The translations under genes were made by a program, and so were the position numbers. DNA of 64,000 nt from assembly GCA_011037195.1 (NCBI GenBank), contig JAAEAF010001127.1:1-64000 (forward strand). The letters run 5' to 3'. This stretch comes from Triatoma infestans. Its lineage: Eukaryota > Arthropoda > Insecta > Hemiptera > Reduviidae. Under the pieces are notes generated by a model. That model saw only the letters and a list, made by a program, of their open reading frames with translations. It ran no database searches and was not told where the DNA came from. Below are positions 9,786 through 20,211 of the stretch, piece after piece; the stretch's first letter is position 1; each line of letters opens with the position of its first letter.

Positions 9786-10030
9786 ATGCCCATAAGTACC
9801 AGAAGTCAAACGCGGACAATGGAGGAACTGATGGCATTTTTGAATGAAATGCGAGAGGAAGTGAAAAGACGCTGGGATGAAATGAGAGAGGAAGTGAAAA
9901 AAGGCTGGGATGAAATGAGAGAGGAAATAAAGTAGAGCCGAGAGGAAGCGAAAAGGGGCCAGGATGAAATGAGAGAATAAATAAAATGGGCGATAAATAA
10001 TACCCAAAAAGAAATGGTAGAAAGTTTAGT
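9786..10030 (+). pseudogene. Gag N-terminus with charged repeats, two in-frame stops
   Basis: ATG at 9786, 62 bp after the LTR. The frame reads MPISTRSQTRTMEELMAF and then near-repeats of the type EMREEVK.GWD about 11 residues apart, a charged helical, coiled-coil-like start typical of some Gypsy-type Gag proteins. Stops interrupt it near 9934 (TAG) and 9977 (TAA). The same frame then runs into the UBR5-like segment without a shift (10014 is in phase with 9786), so the original product would have been a Gag-UBR5 fusion. The exact junction is uncertain, roughly 10010-10050. No capsid or nucleocapsid region remains. Confidence 0.65.
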
Positions 10031-12515
10031 AGAACTAGCGAATGATGGGGAAGGTAGTGAGTGTGAGGGCGAAAGAGAAGGACCTGAGAGAGAAGTTGAA
10101 CGTGAAGGTGCGGAAAGTGAAAGTGAAAATTTACTTGTGGAAACTGAAAGTGGCAGTGATCAGAGTAACCAAGAAACTCTACAGCATGTTCCATCTAATA
10201 CCACGCATACTACTGTGCTCGGAGAAGATAAAAGTGGTGATTCAAGTCTGCAGGAAGAAACTGATGGAGAAAGTGAAGGATTGGATCACGAAGAAATAGT
10301 GCTTGGAGAAGAACAGTTAGAAAGAGGCTCGGGACAAAGTGGAAAGGCCAAAGGAGTAATCTTGCTCCTCAGTCAATGCAATGGGCTATTAGAAGTAGAG
10401 ACACCGTTTCAAGATCTTCAGATGGTTTCCTAGAAGCAACTGGCAATTCATTGAGCCATCTTCAATGAGGCGTTCAACTAACACATCTTCGGCGAGCAGA
10501 AGTAACGATGATGGGGTCACCATGAGTACAGCAGCTGCTGTTTGGCTAGAAGTTCTGCTATTGTACTTCGACAAATTGCAGATCCTTTAGGAAGTTTACA
10601 TAATGTTAGTGCACCACAACAACAACCTGTGCCAATTATACAGACCTATGTAGAAAGACCGTTAAAACCACCGTGGGATTGGCTTTTGGCAGTAGTGGAT
10701 TCAACCAAATCTCAATTACGCTTTGGAGCTTCTCTTAAGACAGCATCAGATCTTGCACATCCTCATCATCCTCTCTACCATGGTTCAGGTTCCTTAAGCC
10801 ATGGAAACGGAGGTAGCGGTATTAATAACGGAACTGGTGGTCCTTCGAATGGTGATACTACTTCTGGACGTACATCAAGATCTACTACTCAGTCTTCGCA
10901 TCGTCCTGGAAGTAGTTCTTCGGCTCCTTCAACTAGGATTGTTGGTTTTACCACTAATTCTGACTCTAGGAATCGTGATGGTAACCAGTCTTCTCCTTAG
11001 CGACTGGACGAACACCAGTCTGCCCGAAGGGAGTTACTGATGCACTGGTTGTCATTGATGAGATGTCACAATTCCGAACATGTTGATTCATTACCAGTAC
11101 TGGGTGTATCTTCTCTCAGACATATAGCATACGTGTTTGATGCTCAGACCTACCTGCTGAGAGCTGGTACTGATCAGAATCCTGTACTTGAGGAAGCTCT
11201 ACTACCTCAAACACGGGCTCAGCCAGATGAAAATGAGAACGATGAAGCCGAAGATGATATGCCACCCATACCAGTCGATAGAGATAGAACTTGTGAAAGA
11301 TGTAGAACCACTTGGAACAGCAGGAAAGAGTAGGCGGCTCCATTTTTCCAGAGATCAAATTCAACATTACGTCTCGGCTGCAATCCACCAGATCCATTCG
11401 AGAAATGGCACGAGCATTACCATTAGCTGATCAGCCTCATTTGTTGCATCCGAATGCAACTAGAGATCAGTTGTTTGGTATACAACTGACCGTTTTCTGA
11501 TATACTAACCGTCATCATGGTTTCAGTTCTGCAACCACTCAGCTTGGTTTACCCAAACGTTTACCTAAACGTTTGGGACTTTCATTAAAATCTGAAAATG
11601 CACATCGCTTTGAACCAGAACAAGAAGAGAAAGGCGGAGCAATGGAAACTGAACAAGAAAGTGGCACTAGTGCCCATTGGATATGGCGTTAGATGCAACT
11701 ATCCCAAACCAGGCACCTCCCTATCAGCAACCAAATATGCCGGTAATCTTGTCAGTTCACAGCGGTTGGGTTAGCGCTGATGTGTTACTTGGCCGATGGA
11801 GATGGCATTAGACTTATTCATGAAAGAGTATTCATGAAGAGTATGGCATGGCATGGAAGAGTATTCATGAAACATGTCGGATTATAACCAGTCAGCGAGC
11901 TTGAAGGATTTCCAGTAAAAGAAGCAAAATTCAGAAGAGATATGGACGAATTAGAAGTCAACAAAATATAGATCTTACTCTATCGAAGGTGGAAAGAGAT
12001 GGGACTCAACTTCTATTCCAGACATCTAAAGAATTACACAATGTGTACAAATCACCTCAAAGATGTGCTAGTGCTGAACTTCGCTAGCAGTTAATAGAGT
12101 GAAATTAACCCTCAAAGAAGAACCCGGAGAACGCTCTGGCGTGGCAAGAAGCTTTTATACAGCCATCGCCAAGGCACTGCTTGCAAATGAAAAGCTGCCA
12201 AATCTGGAAGGTGCACAAGTTAGTTCCCGACCTCAGTATAATGTTTTGTCAAGACTTGGCACTAGGGACAGAGACTCAAGAGGGCGTAGAATCATGGCGA
12301 GATCATTTTCCTCGCGTTGTAGAAATCCAAGGAGGACTTTATCATTTGAGGCAAGATCATTTACTCCTTCTAGCCAGTTGTTAGGTAACACAACATCAGC
12401 TGACTAAGTGGAAGCAGCAGTAGTGGAATATCTAGTGGCTATACTGCTAATGGAACAAATAGCAATAATCAAGAGGCTGGACAGCTCAATGATCGTCTTT
12501 CATATCACCTGCAAT
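10031..12515 (+). pseudogene. hyd/UBR5-like: Captured host cDNA: UBR5/hyd E3 ubiquitin ligase, central-to-pre-MLLE part
   Basis: Colinear homology to UBR5 (hyperplastic discs), judged against the remembered family sequence. In order: an acidic Ser/Glu region with SGSDQSNQE (10150) and EEIVLGEEQLERG (10290), APQSMQWAIRSRD (10358), LARSSAIVLRQIADPLG (10545), WDWLLAVVDSTKSQLRFG (10675), [20 protein letters not shown] (11041), ALPLADQPHLLHPNA (11415), LLGRWR (11789), FPVKEAKFRRDMDELE (11908), [19 protein letters not shown] (12099), ARSFTPSSQ (12351) and GQLNDRLSYHLQ (12480). No introns interrupt these blocks, which implies a spliced mRNA origin. Multiple frameshifts and stops (for example near 10340, 10457, 10998 and 11333) make it non-coding now. 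The UBR box, the MLLE domain and the catalytic HECT domain are absent. Confidence 0.85.
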
Positions 12516-12540
12516 GTTTCTGTTCCGAACGAACAGATCT

Positions 12541-12551
12541 GAGAGGGGAGC
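12541..12551 (+). other. Polypurine tract
   Basis: GAGAGGGGAG sits immediately upstream of the 3' LTR, the position and composition expected for priming plus-strand DNA. Its presence shows the UBR5-like insert lies inside the replicating part of the element. Confidence 0.7.
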
Positions 12552-12928
12552 AGTTAATGCGGCCACTAGTGCCATCTAGCAGAGAAACTAGGCACCTCAT
12601 GTTCTCCTCGTGGCCGCCGGAAAGCGCTAGCGGGGCGTTCTAGGTTTTGCTAGAATGTTCTAGAACCTTCAGACCCTTCCCCACTGGTATAAATAGTGAA
12701 GAACAGCTCGAGTGAGGGAGTCTTACTACAAACGGAGTGCGCGTTTGTGAAAAGTGAATAAAAAGTGGGCTAAGAGAACTTTAGTTGGTTTATACAGTGT
12801 ATTGAAGTGCTTTATTTGTAATTTATTGTGTTCAATAATAAATTGGTGTTATTAAAAGTTTAGTGTTTTATCTAAACGAACTCATTTAACAACTAGTTGC
12901 AGTAGCTGGTTCAGAGAAAAACGTTACA
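12552..12928 (+). repeat. 3' LTR of the UBR5-carrying element
   Basis: About 377 bp, homologous to 9335-9724, ending ACGTTACA. The heat-shock array at 12650-12672 (CTAGAATGTTCTAGAA then CCTTCAGA) has one damaged unit. The TATA box is better than in the 5' copy: TATAAATA at 12688-12695, 16 bp after the array. AATAAA occurs at about 12757 and 12837. The first bases are degenerate, so the left boundary is uncertain by a few bases. Confidence 0.8.
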
Positions 12929-13140
12929 TTTGGTGTCACTTTTCACAAACGCGCACACGTTTGCAACGATACTCCTTCAATGGAGCTATTCTTCACTATT
13001 ACACCAGTGCAGAATGGTCTGGAGGGTTCTAGAACATTCTAGAAAAACCTAGAGTGCCCCGCTAGCGCTTCCGAAAGTTTCACGAGGAGAACTTGAAGTG
13101 CCTGCTTTCTCTCCTAGATGGCAGTAGTGGCTGCGTTACA
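12929..13140 (-). repeat. Partial PBS followed by an inverted LTR fragment
   Basis: TTTGGTGTCA, the start of the primer-binding site, follows the 3' LTR directly. It joins the reverse complement of about the first 200 bp of the LTR: CTTTTCACAAACGCGC, then inverted heat-shock units GTTCTAGAACATTCTAGAA (13026-13044), ending CTGCGTTACA, the inverted LTR start. The junction shares a few bases with both sources, as in template switching. Confidence 0.7.
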
Positions 13141-13239
13141 ATATATATATGAATATGTGTGTATGTTATGAAAAATTGATTCGGTGCGTGTTTATGAACA
13201 AAATATGTCGCTTGATAGTCTTATATAAGCTAAATAATT

Positions 13240-14230
13240 CCATTCAGTTACCCCCCCCCACCGAATCCGACTTCGTATGTTTTCAAAGGTGCAAATCAGT
13301 TGAGATTTTTGCACCAATTGTATGGTTTATTTCTTCGGCCTAATTCTTTTTTTCCAATCGCCCTAAGTTTTTCCGTGTAACCTATTTACATAGCTATTTT
13401 TCTTAACAAACATTCTTCCCATTTCTACAATCGCCGCTTTATTACACGGGGAAACAATGTTGGCACTCCAGACTGGCGCTGCTGCCTGCACTTCATTCAC
13501 ACTATAATTAATCCATCTCTGACTAACTTAACTATCTTAGCCAGTAAATACATTAATCATAATAAATATTCTCATTCTATACCAGCTAGCTAACAATAAT
13601 AGAAAACCTATCATTTACACTTCACACTCATAAATCTATATTCTTTATAGCATCTCGGAATTAAACAGTTTCACAATGTAGAACAACCATAAGAGAGGCT
13701 AAACTCAAAATAGTCCGGAAGTGTCGTCGCTGGATTTCTATTCCGCACTAGTTACTCATATCAATATTTCACGTGGTGTAATGCAAACAAATGCTGGGCT
13801 CAATAGTTTTAAATATCAGCCGTAGCAAACGCCACTATATTGTCTCCAAGAGCCCTTCAATCACACATTTCACCCTCTGACATGCCCATTGCAATGAATT
13901 GGTTAACTGCCCAATCTTCCATCTACAAGTTAATTCCAGCTCCCACCTTAGAGGTACAGAAATTGGTAATACAATTCCGACCATCTGCGAGGTCCTAACG
14001 AACGATCGCCAACAAGTTAACAATTTTGAAGTACAAGATTGAAGGGTTCGCCAAGTTAAGCACACTCGCTAATCTACGTTAGAACAAGCTAGAGTTCACA
14101 CTCACACACACATCACTCTTCAAACGACTCCAAATAGCCAACTCTATCATTCTACAGTCATCACCCTTCACTCGGTTCCTCTCCTCCCTCTAGCTCTTCT
14201 CTTGTTACTTAGTAAATCGTTATAAAATAA
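13240..14230 (-). repeat. rep-3 copy, LTR-like and diverged
   Basis: Blocks resemble 47430-47960: CACACTCGCTAATCTACGTT followed by AGAACAAGCTAG, CATCACTCTTCAAACGACTC, and CCAACTCTATCATTCTAC near 14060-14160 correspond to CACACTAGCTATCTACCGCT, AGAACAAGCAAG and CCAACGCTATACCATTCTA near 47760-47850. The segment at 13440-13500 with GGAAACAATGTTGGCACTCC may be the other end. No gene is seen. Similarity was judged by eye and the borders are approximate. Confidence 0.35.
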
Positions 14231-14484
14231 GTTACAACAATAGTAACTGTCTGTTTGCTCATTTTTACCAATCAATTGTCTCATGCTACAATTATAATGC
14301 GAAATAAAAATTATTGCATTATTATTTACATGATTTTCGGATTTTTGTAGAAAAAATACTATAAAACTATAAATCCATTGCAATCTAAAAGATTTCTAAA
14401 AGAAATTTTAATCATTCCCACTAGTATCAATTTTATACATAGAATGTAGCGTTTGTAAAGCATAGAAATGTGGAATTGTTAAAA

Positions 14485-14519
<35 letters not shown>
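14485..14519 (+). repeat. GT/GA compound microsatellite
   Basis: (GT)n passes directly into (GA)n. Confidence 0.9.
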
Positions 14520-15001
14520 TCTTTGTGTGAGTGAGTGAGGGGTGGGCTAGAATTTTCCTGAATCTTCCGCTAAAACTAAATAGTTGCAGACACCAATTCC
14601 CGTTGTGTTGTGAAATGTTGGAATATCAGTGTAAGTGCTGTTTGTGTTGGCCGGAACCCCACGATCCTTGAAGAAGTTGGCTAGTCCCGTCCCCCTCCTC
14701 CCTCAAAGGGAAGTTGTTGCTTTAGAATAAGGAAAAAAATTAACAATTTATTTCTGCATAGAGCAAACATCTTCTACTTATAATTTGCTCCAAAGCTGAC
14801 GACTTGTGGCTGCAGTCACATGCTGCCAGGGACAGAGCTTGCAATGTTATATATAAATATGTATATTATTCTCTTTACTTAACTCTAATACTGAAATTAA
14901 TTTTAAGATGTCTGCGCCAGACAGAGCTTCTTTTAATTTATCAACATTTTGCAGGATTTCACGATGATTACCTTTTATTACTTTCCCGTACTCCTGAAAA
15001 G
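14520..15001. other. Noncoding, no feature recognised
   Basis: AT-rich with short frames that show no family signature. Confidence 0.4.
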
Positions 15002-15155
15002 AGGAAGTTTTTTTTTTTTAATTTAAAGTGCGTCAACAACTATAGTCATTGGCGCCCGGAGCCTTCTCAGTGCACTGCCGATCTCCGGACGGTGTTCTCT
15101 TGTTACATCAGCTGATAGTGAGCTGTAGAGGATTCTAAGAAGAAAAAGTCTAAGG
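15002..15155 (-). mobile_element. SINE copy, 5'-truncated, same family as 20899-21120
   Basis: On the minus strand this reads CCCTTAGACTTTTTCTTC, then ATAGCTCAC-like, CCGTCCGGAGATCGGCAG, GCACTGAGAAGGCTCCGGGC, GCCAATGACTATAGTTG and GACGCACTTTAAATT with an A tail (T run at about 15008-15019). It matches the body and 3' tail of the SINE at 20899-21120 but lacks the tRNA-like head. Confidence 0.75.
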
Positions 15156-17424
15156 GTGTGTGTTTGTGTATGGGTGTCTGTGTGAACAAATGAGTGAAAG
15201 TTGAAAATTGGCCATTTTATATATAATTATATTAACAGCAGTAAGTAAAACTCGTGTGAGTGTTTTACATTAGATATTTTGGTCTCTTCAAAATGAATGA
15301 TCAGATAATGAACTGAAATAATGAGTCTAATAATTTTTATGGCATCCTCTTCCACCTCCTAAATAAATGGCTAATAAAAAAAAAAGAATACAAAAAATTT
15401 AATGAATCTTAAAATATTCATAGTAATAAATTCAGCATAATAGCCAGAACTGATAAACAGAAGACATTCAAAAATATATGAATTACAAAATATAAATGAG
15501 TAACTAAACTTCTTCTATGTCAGGCATCATAAAGTAGGGTCTCTTTTATGAAAACAACGAAAAAATTTGGATCTAAGAAAGATCTACCTCTTAATGGCGC
15601 AATAAAATAGCAACTACGTCATCAGAAATTTTTTGAGACGTCAACACAATAGTTGAAAATCTTTTCTTTTTTTTACTGTACATTATAATGGACAAATGAT
15701 TATGTAACAGAGAAAAGGTGCAAAAGATATTCATGGCACTTTGTATTTCGCTTCGTGATGGTGATTTCAGGTAGAAAAAGGTTGGCTGGAGAGGCTGCTG
15801 CGTTGTTAAAGAAGCAACAACTCAACACTTCAGTCAGGGAGTGGTTGCTAAAAAGTCTACCCTGGCTGTTGTATTGTAACCATACTACATAGCGTAACCA
15901 TCAAAAGAGGAGGAAGACTTCCTTCCGGCCAGACGAAAATTGAAAAGAGTTACTTTTCGCCTACAAAAACTCCTGCTGCTTTTTAACTTATTAAAGCGCC
16001 TTATTGTTTGACTTAGTACGGGAACAATTGCCATTTTCTATTCACCGTTTGGCCTTCACTCCCCCCCTCTATCCCGAAAAGCTCCCATCTCGTTTTATTG
16101 AGTAGAAAGGCTGACGAGAAAGATGCGAGGAGGAAATCCTTTTTAGAACAAAAGATTCTTGCTACTGTGAAAGCAGGTTACAATGGACGGCACTTATTGG
16201 CGGAGGGAGGTGTTAAAATAAAATAATATATAATGGAAATGGACTTGCATCGTGGAGTATCCCGATGTAACAATAACGTGAGACCTGTAGGGGTCTTTGG
16301 TGTAAGACAAGGCCCAACAAGTAAAGAGACATTGTTCTTTAACAAAAGTAAGACCGTCTCATTTTCTGGAGTATGGTGAGAAACTGGATGGAACAAAACA
16401 GAAATTTCAAGCGCTCACGCGCTAGTTACAATATGGTTCCCATTGGTGTTATGGCAAAGCTGGCTTTCATTTCCACACTTTGGAAACTCAAAAAGAAAAG
16501 TAAAGAATAACTTTCTACAAATAGTCTGCTTCTCAGAAATCACTGAACAGAGCATTTTCTCTTTTGTAGAAAAGACTAAGAGACAAAGAAAATAAAAGGA
16601 GTTAGGAAAATTCCCAAGTGTTCTCTTCGCTTATACACAACGTTTTATTTCCAAAAATACCGACTGTACACATAACTCTCTGATAATCGTCATCAAAGTA
16701 AAAAAAAATACAGGGAAATTTTTCCCCGCAGGCCACTAGCTGGCTGACAATCCTGTAAAATAAAATAAAAAGGTAAAAACATCTGAGAGCACTCAATTTT
16801 TTTTTTTTTATTTAGTGTGCGGAGCCCTACATATATTTTATTAAACTGTTTTAAATGTTTGTTTTCTTTTACTAATTGTAGCTTTGGAGAGTTTTTTTCC
16901 ATGGTTTCATAAGAAAAGCGCCGACAAATCTTAATAAAAGAACATTAAAAGCAAAGAGCTGGAAGAGGTCAGTGAAAAAAAAATCATAAAAGCCTAACAG
17001 TAGTTGCTTTTTATCGTTCGGTCTCACAGAAATGGCGAGGCGCACGGCAAAGGTTGAGGGGAGACGATGAATTATTTAGCGATTTTTTCCTTTTATATAT
17101 TTTCTTATTAAAATAGAAATATCGTTACCAAACACCGCCTATATGAAAATATATCCGCGAGCTTTCTCATTCAACTCCACCATTTGTTATTACCATTTTC
17201 CATTTTCAATTTTATTTAGTTTATTTTAATTCATATTCCAAATTAATGCAGCAGAATGAAAAAGACGGAATTTATTATTTTTTTAATTTATTTAAAATAT
17301 GCGGTGCAATCTTTAAGGAAAAAAAAGGAATGCGAAAATGTCACACGATTTTTTTATTATTACAATTTACACATTTATTATTGACACATTTTATTCGAAC
17401 TTATAATTCCTCTCTTGCTCCTAG
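15156..17424. other. Noncoding, no feature recognised
   Basis: AT-rich DNA with small frames lacking recognisable motifs. One rep-1 end-like piece, CTCGTGTGAGTGTTTTACAT, is near 15251. Nothing else is supported. Confidence 0.4.
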
Positions 17425-17835
17425 AAATCGGGTCAAATTTTCGATACCGAGTTTTCACCGGAAATACATGTTTTGAATGTTTTTTAGTAAATGGGCTGTG
17501 TACGTGTGAGTGCGCGTGTGCGTGTGTGTGTGTGTGTGTAAACAGCATAGCTCAAAAACGACAAATGAAAAGAAAGTTCAAACTTGATATTCCCTTAGGT
17601 ACCGCGATGGGATCCGACATTAAGTTGTCTATCAAAATTCTTCAACCGGAAGTACCATTTTACTGATATTTTTTTCCCCACTTTTTTGCGATTTTCTCTA
17701 AATTGGCTTTATCGATTAAGGAGCTATAATTTTTATTTGAAATATTTCTCTGTGAAAATTCATTTAGGTGGAGTTATACCTCAATACGTATAATTCCGTT
17801 GAAAATTCGAAATTTGACACGACCGCAATACTGCC
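17425..17835 (+). repeat. rep-1 copy with an inverted rep-1 end
   Basis: Starts GAAATCGGGTCAAATTTTCG and GAGTTTTCACCGGAAATAC. A TG microsatellite (about 17511-17540) is followed by AACAGCATAGCTCAAAAACG, GATATTCCCTTAGGTAC, CAACCGGAAGTACCATTTTA and ATTTGAAATATTTCTCTG. From about 17790 an inverted end follows (GAAATTTGACACGACCGC, CTGCCTCTTAGTAGC). Confidence 0.65.
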
Positions 17836-20210
17836 TCTTAGTAGCAGTACAAATAAATAGAAAACTCAACAACTTCTCGTGATATTATTTCTTAATTTTC
17901 AGCCGACAATTTGATAATTATTACTTTTTATTTTACTGCTGTAAAAGAAAGTTCTGCCACCGTGTCACATTCTCGAGATTGACATTTTTGCCGGAAATGC
18001 CACATATTTAATGTGCATTTGTTTATGTGTAGCTGTAACTGGTATGAAGCAGGTAGCGGAGAACCACAGTCGCAAAACAATAAAGGCGTAGAATACGTCG
18101 ACGCAATACAACTTTACATCAAGATCAAACAATAAGAAAGCCTTTTCTTTTAAATGTTGTCTGCATATTTTTTGAATGTCTGCTCTACTGAAGAGATGTA
18201 TATTTAACATATTTATAAATATTAAAATGTATTACCACAGCAAATAATTAGAAGTATGCGCTCTAATCCGAAAACATCTCCTTTAGGTTGCATTCCCACT
18301 TCTACCCTTCCTCCTGCCGAACCCTCGCCCCTCACATACCACCCGTCCCTGTCACCAGACTCGGTATCGCTTTTTGATAACGCTTTCTCGGCTAAAGTGG
18401 TACCCCATATATCGAAGTGAAAGGCGTATTACGATGTCAATAACTCAAAAATGAAAAAACCTATAGTTTAATATTCCGTTTGGGGATCTTAATATAAGCT
18501 GTCTCCCACAAAGGAGTGGACTAATCACTTCAAAGATCTATACGTTCCTGCAGATACCCCCATGGGCTTGCAGAAATACTTGGTAAACTCCAGCACCACT
18601 GTGCACATTCCTCCCTAAGAATTACTCTGGAGGAAACAGATTTACACAATCCTAGGGATTATGTCCTTAAATTGCGACCATATTGCTGTTAGTTGGGGAC
18701 TTTTCATTGAGAAGTTACAGATTTGCGAAAATAACTAAGAAAGTGTGTGTAATCTCTCTATTGTGTTAAAGTATTGTAAAGTAAAGGTAAAGGAAAAGTG
18801 TTAAAGTATAATTAGTTACACTTAAAAAAATACACAGAGTTTAAACACTCTGAGTTGTAAGACAAAAATATATAAATTCTGTAGAGCAGTAACAGCTAAT
18901 TAAAAAGAATTTTTTTCCCATGTTTATCGTTGAATTTATAAAAACAATTACATTTCTTTGTGGTTTGTTTTATACGTACTACAGGTATTTTTGGCGGTAG
19001 TGGTCAAGAGCTGTGGCTAGTGTTCATTGTGAGGGCGTTTTGCCGCCCGAAAAGATATATACAGAATACCTCCAGTAAGTAGCAAAGAAAAAGAAGAATA
19101 GGTGTGGCCAAAGATGAATGAGTGGTTGATGGCATGGACAAGGTGACGTCCTTAAGGCTGGGCATGGACAGAAGGATTGTATTCGCTGTTGCCCAGTTTC
19201 TAAATAATTAAATTACGGTCCGTTCTGGTGATGAGTTTCGCCTATGCCAGCCAGAGAGCCATTCATATTGTTAACTCATCTTACCTCCCAGCCTTTTATT
19301 CTTCTGCATTAGCAACTGTTGACGGGAGACAGCCGGTAAGAAAGGAAAGGAAAAAATCCTTAAGGGATAAATTTAATAAGCAGTCATCATTCTTAATGTT
19401 GTGAATTTAAGTGCCGACTCCACCTTAACCTTGTTCGCCTCCAGTTAGAAGTTTACAGTTGCCACCATTTTCTCTCTGTTACCATCCTTGTAAACGGCTT
19501 GTAGGTCCTCAGTAAAATAATCATATTTGCCCTAACTGTATTAAATTCTTAATGCCAAAAACATCATAAAATTAGGTACGACCATTATACTCTGGTATGT
19601 TATGTACGTGTAATTTTGTTACATGAATTCATAGCTATGTAGCATCGGTTTTAAATAAATATTACAAATTAAGTAATGATTACAATTTGTAAAAACTGTA
19701 TAAAAAGTCCGTTGTTATTCAGTTTAAAAAAAAGCATAAATTTGCCAACTAAAATATTTATTCAAAGAATGTTATAAATACGTTACATATCATCATCAGT
19801 TTCGTTCATTATTTTCCATAAAAACATTAATAATTTTACATTTGATTATTTAATTATTAGTAGAAGGAACAAAACGGAAATAGTAAACTTCATCAGCTGA
19901 ATGTTAATCAGAAATACTTTTTATTTATTGAAAAAATTGTTTTAATTATAACTAAAATTTTTTAATCGATTTTGACACATTAAATAAAAGATCAATTCAA
20001 TCAATCTTTAAAGTCATGACGTAAGCTCTAAAACCGAAAACCGCTTAAAAAGTTTTTGGAATAAATAATTTAATGTGTTCTTGTTTTATTTATTTATTTG
20101 TTGGAAATAAATTAATATACCCTCCAAGGTGGCTTCACCAGCCACTACAAAATGACTTAAAAATACTCAGTATTATCAAATAGAAAAATTAAAAACTTTG
20201 TAATAATATT
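17836..20210. other. Noncoding, no gene recognised
   Basis: Contains an isolated rep-1-like end near 17947-18000 (GAAAGTTCTGCCACCGTGTC). A slightly richer stretch at 18985-19400 shows no open frame with a known motif. The remainder is AT-rich. Confidence 0.4.
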
Positions 20211-20211
20211 G

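Larger units (their letters stand above)
9335..13140 (+). mobile_element. LTR retrotransposon carrying a captured UBR5/hyd-like cDNA
   Basis: In order: 5' LTR (9335-9724), primer-binding site (9727-9743), gag N-terminus (from 9786), about 2.5 kb of intronless UBR5/hyd-like sequence (about 10030-12515), polypurine tract (12541-12551), 3' LTR (12552-12928), ten bases of repeated primer-binding site, and an inverted LTR fragment (12939-13140). No protease, RT, RNase H or integrase is present, so any movement would need a helper. The outermost bases are TG...CA and both flanks read ATAT, a possible 4-bp target-site duplication in AT-rich DNA and therefore weak. Host sequence between functional PBS and PPT is the arrangement known for Bs1 of maize and transducing retroviruses; that parallel is inference. 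Confidence 0.8.

Noticed and set aside
17965..18210. 81-residue minus-strand frame
   Set aside because: Begins within a rep-1-like end and has no family signature.
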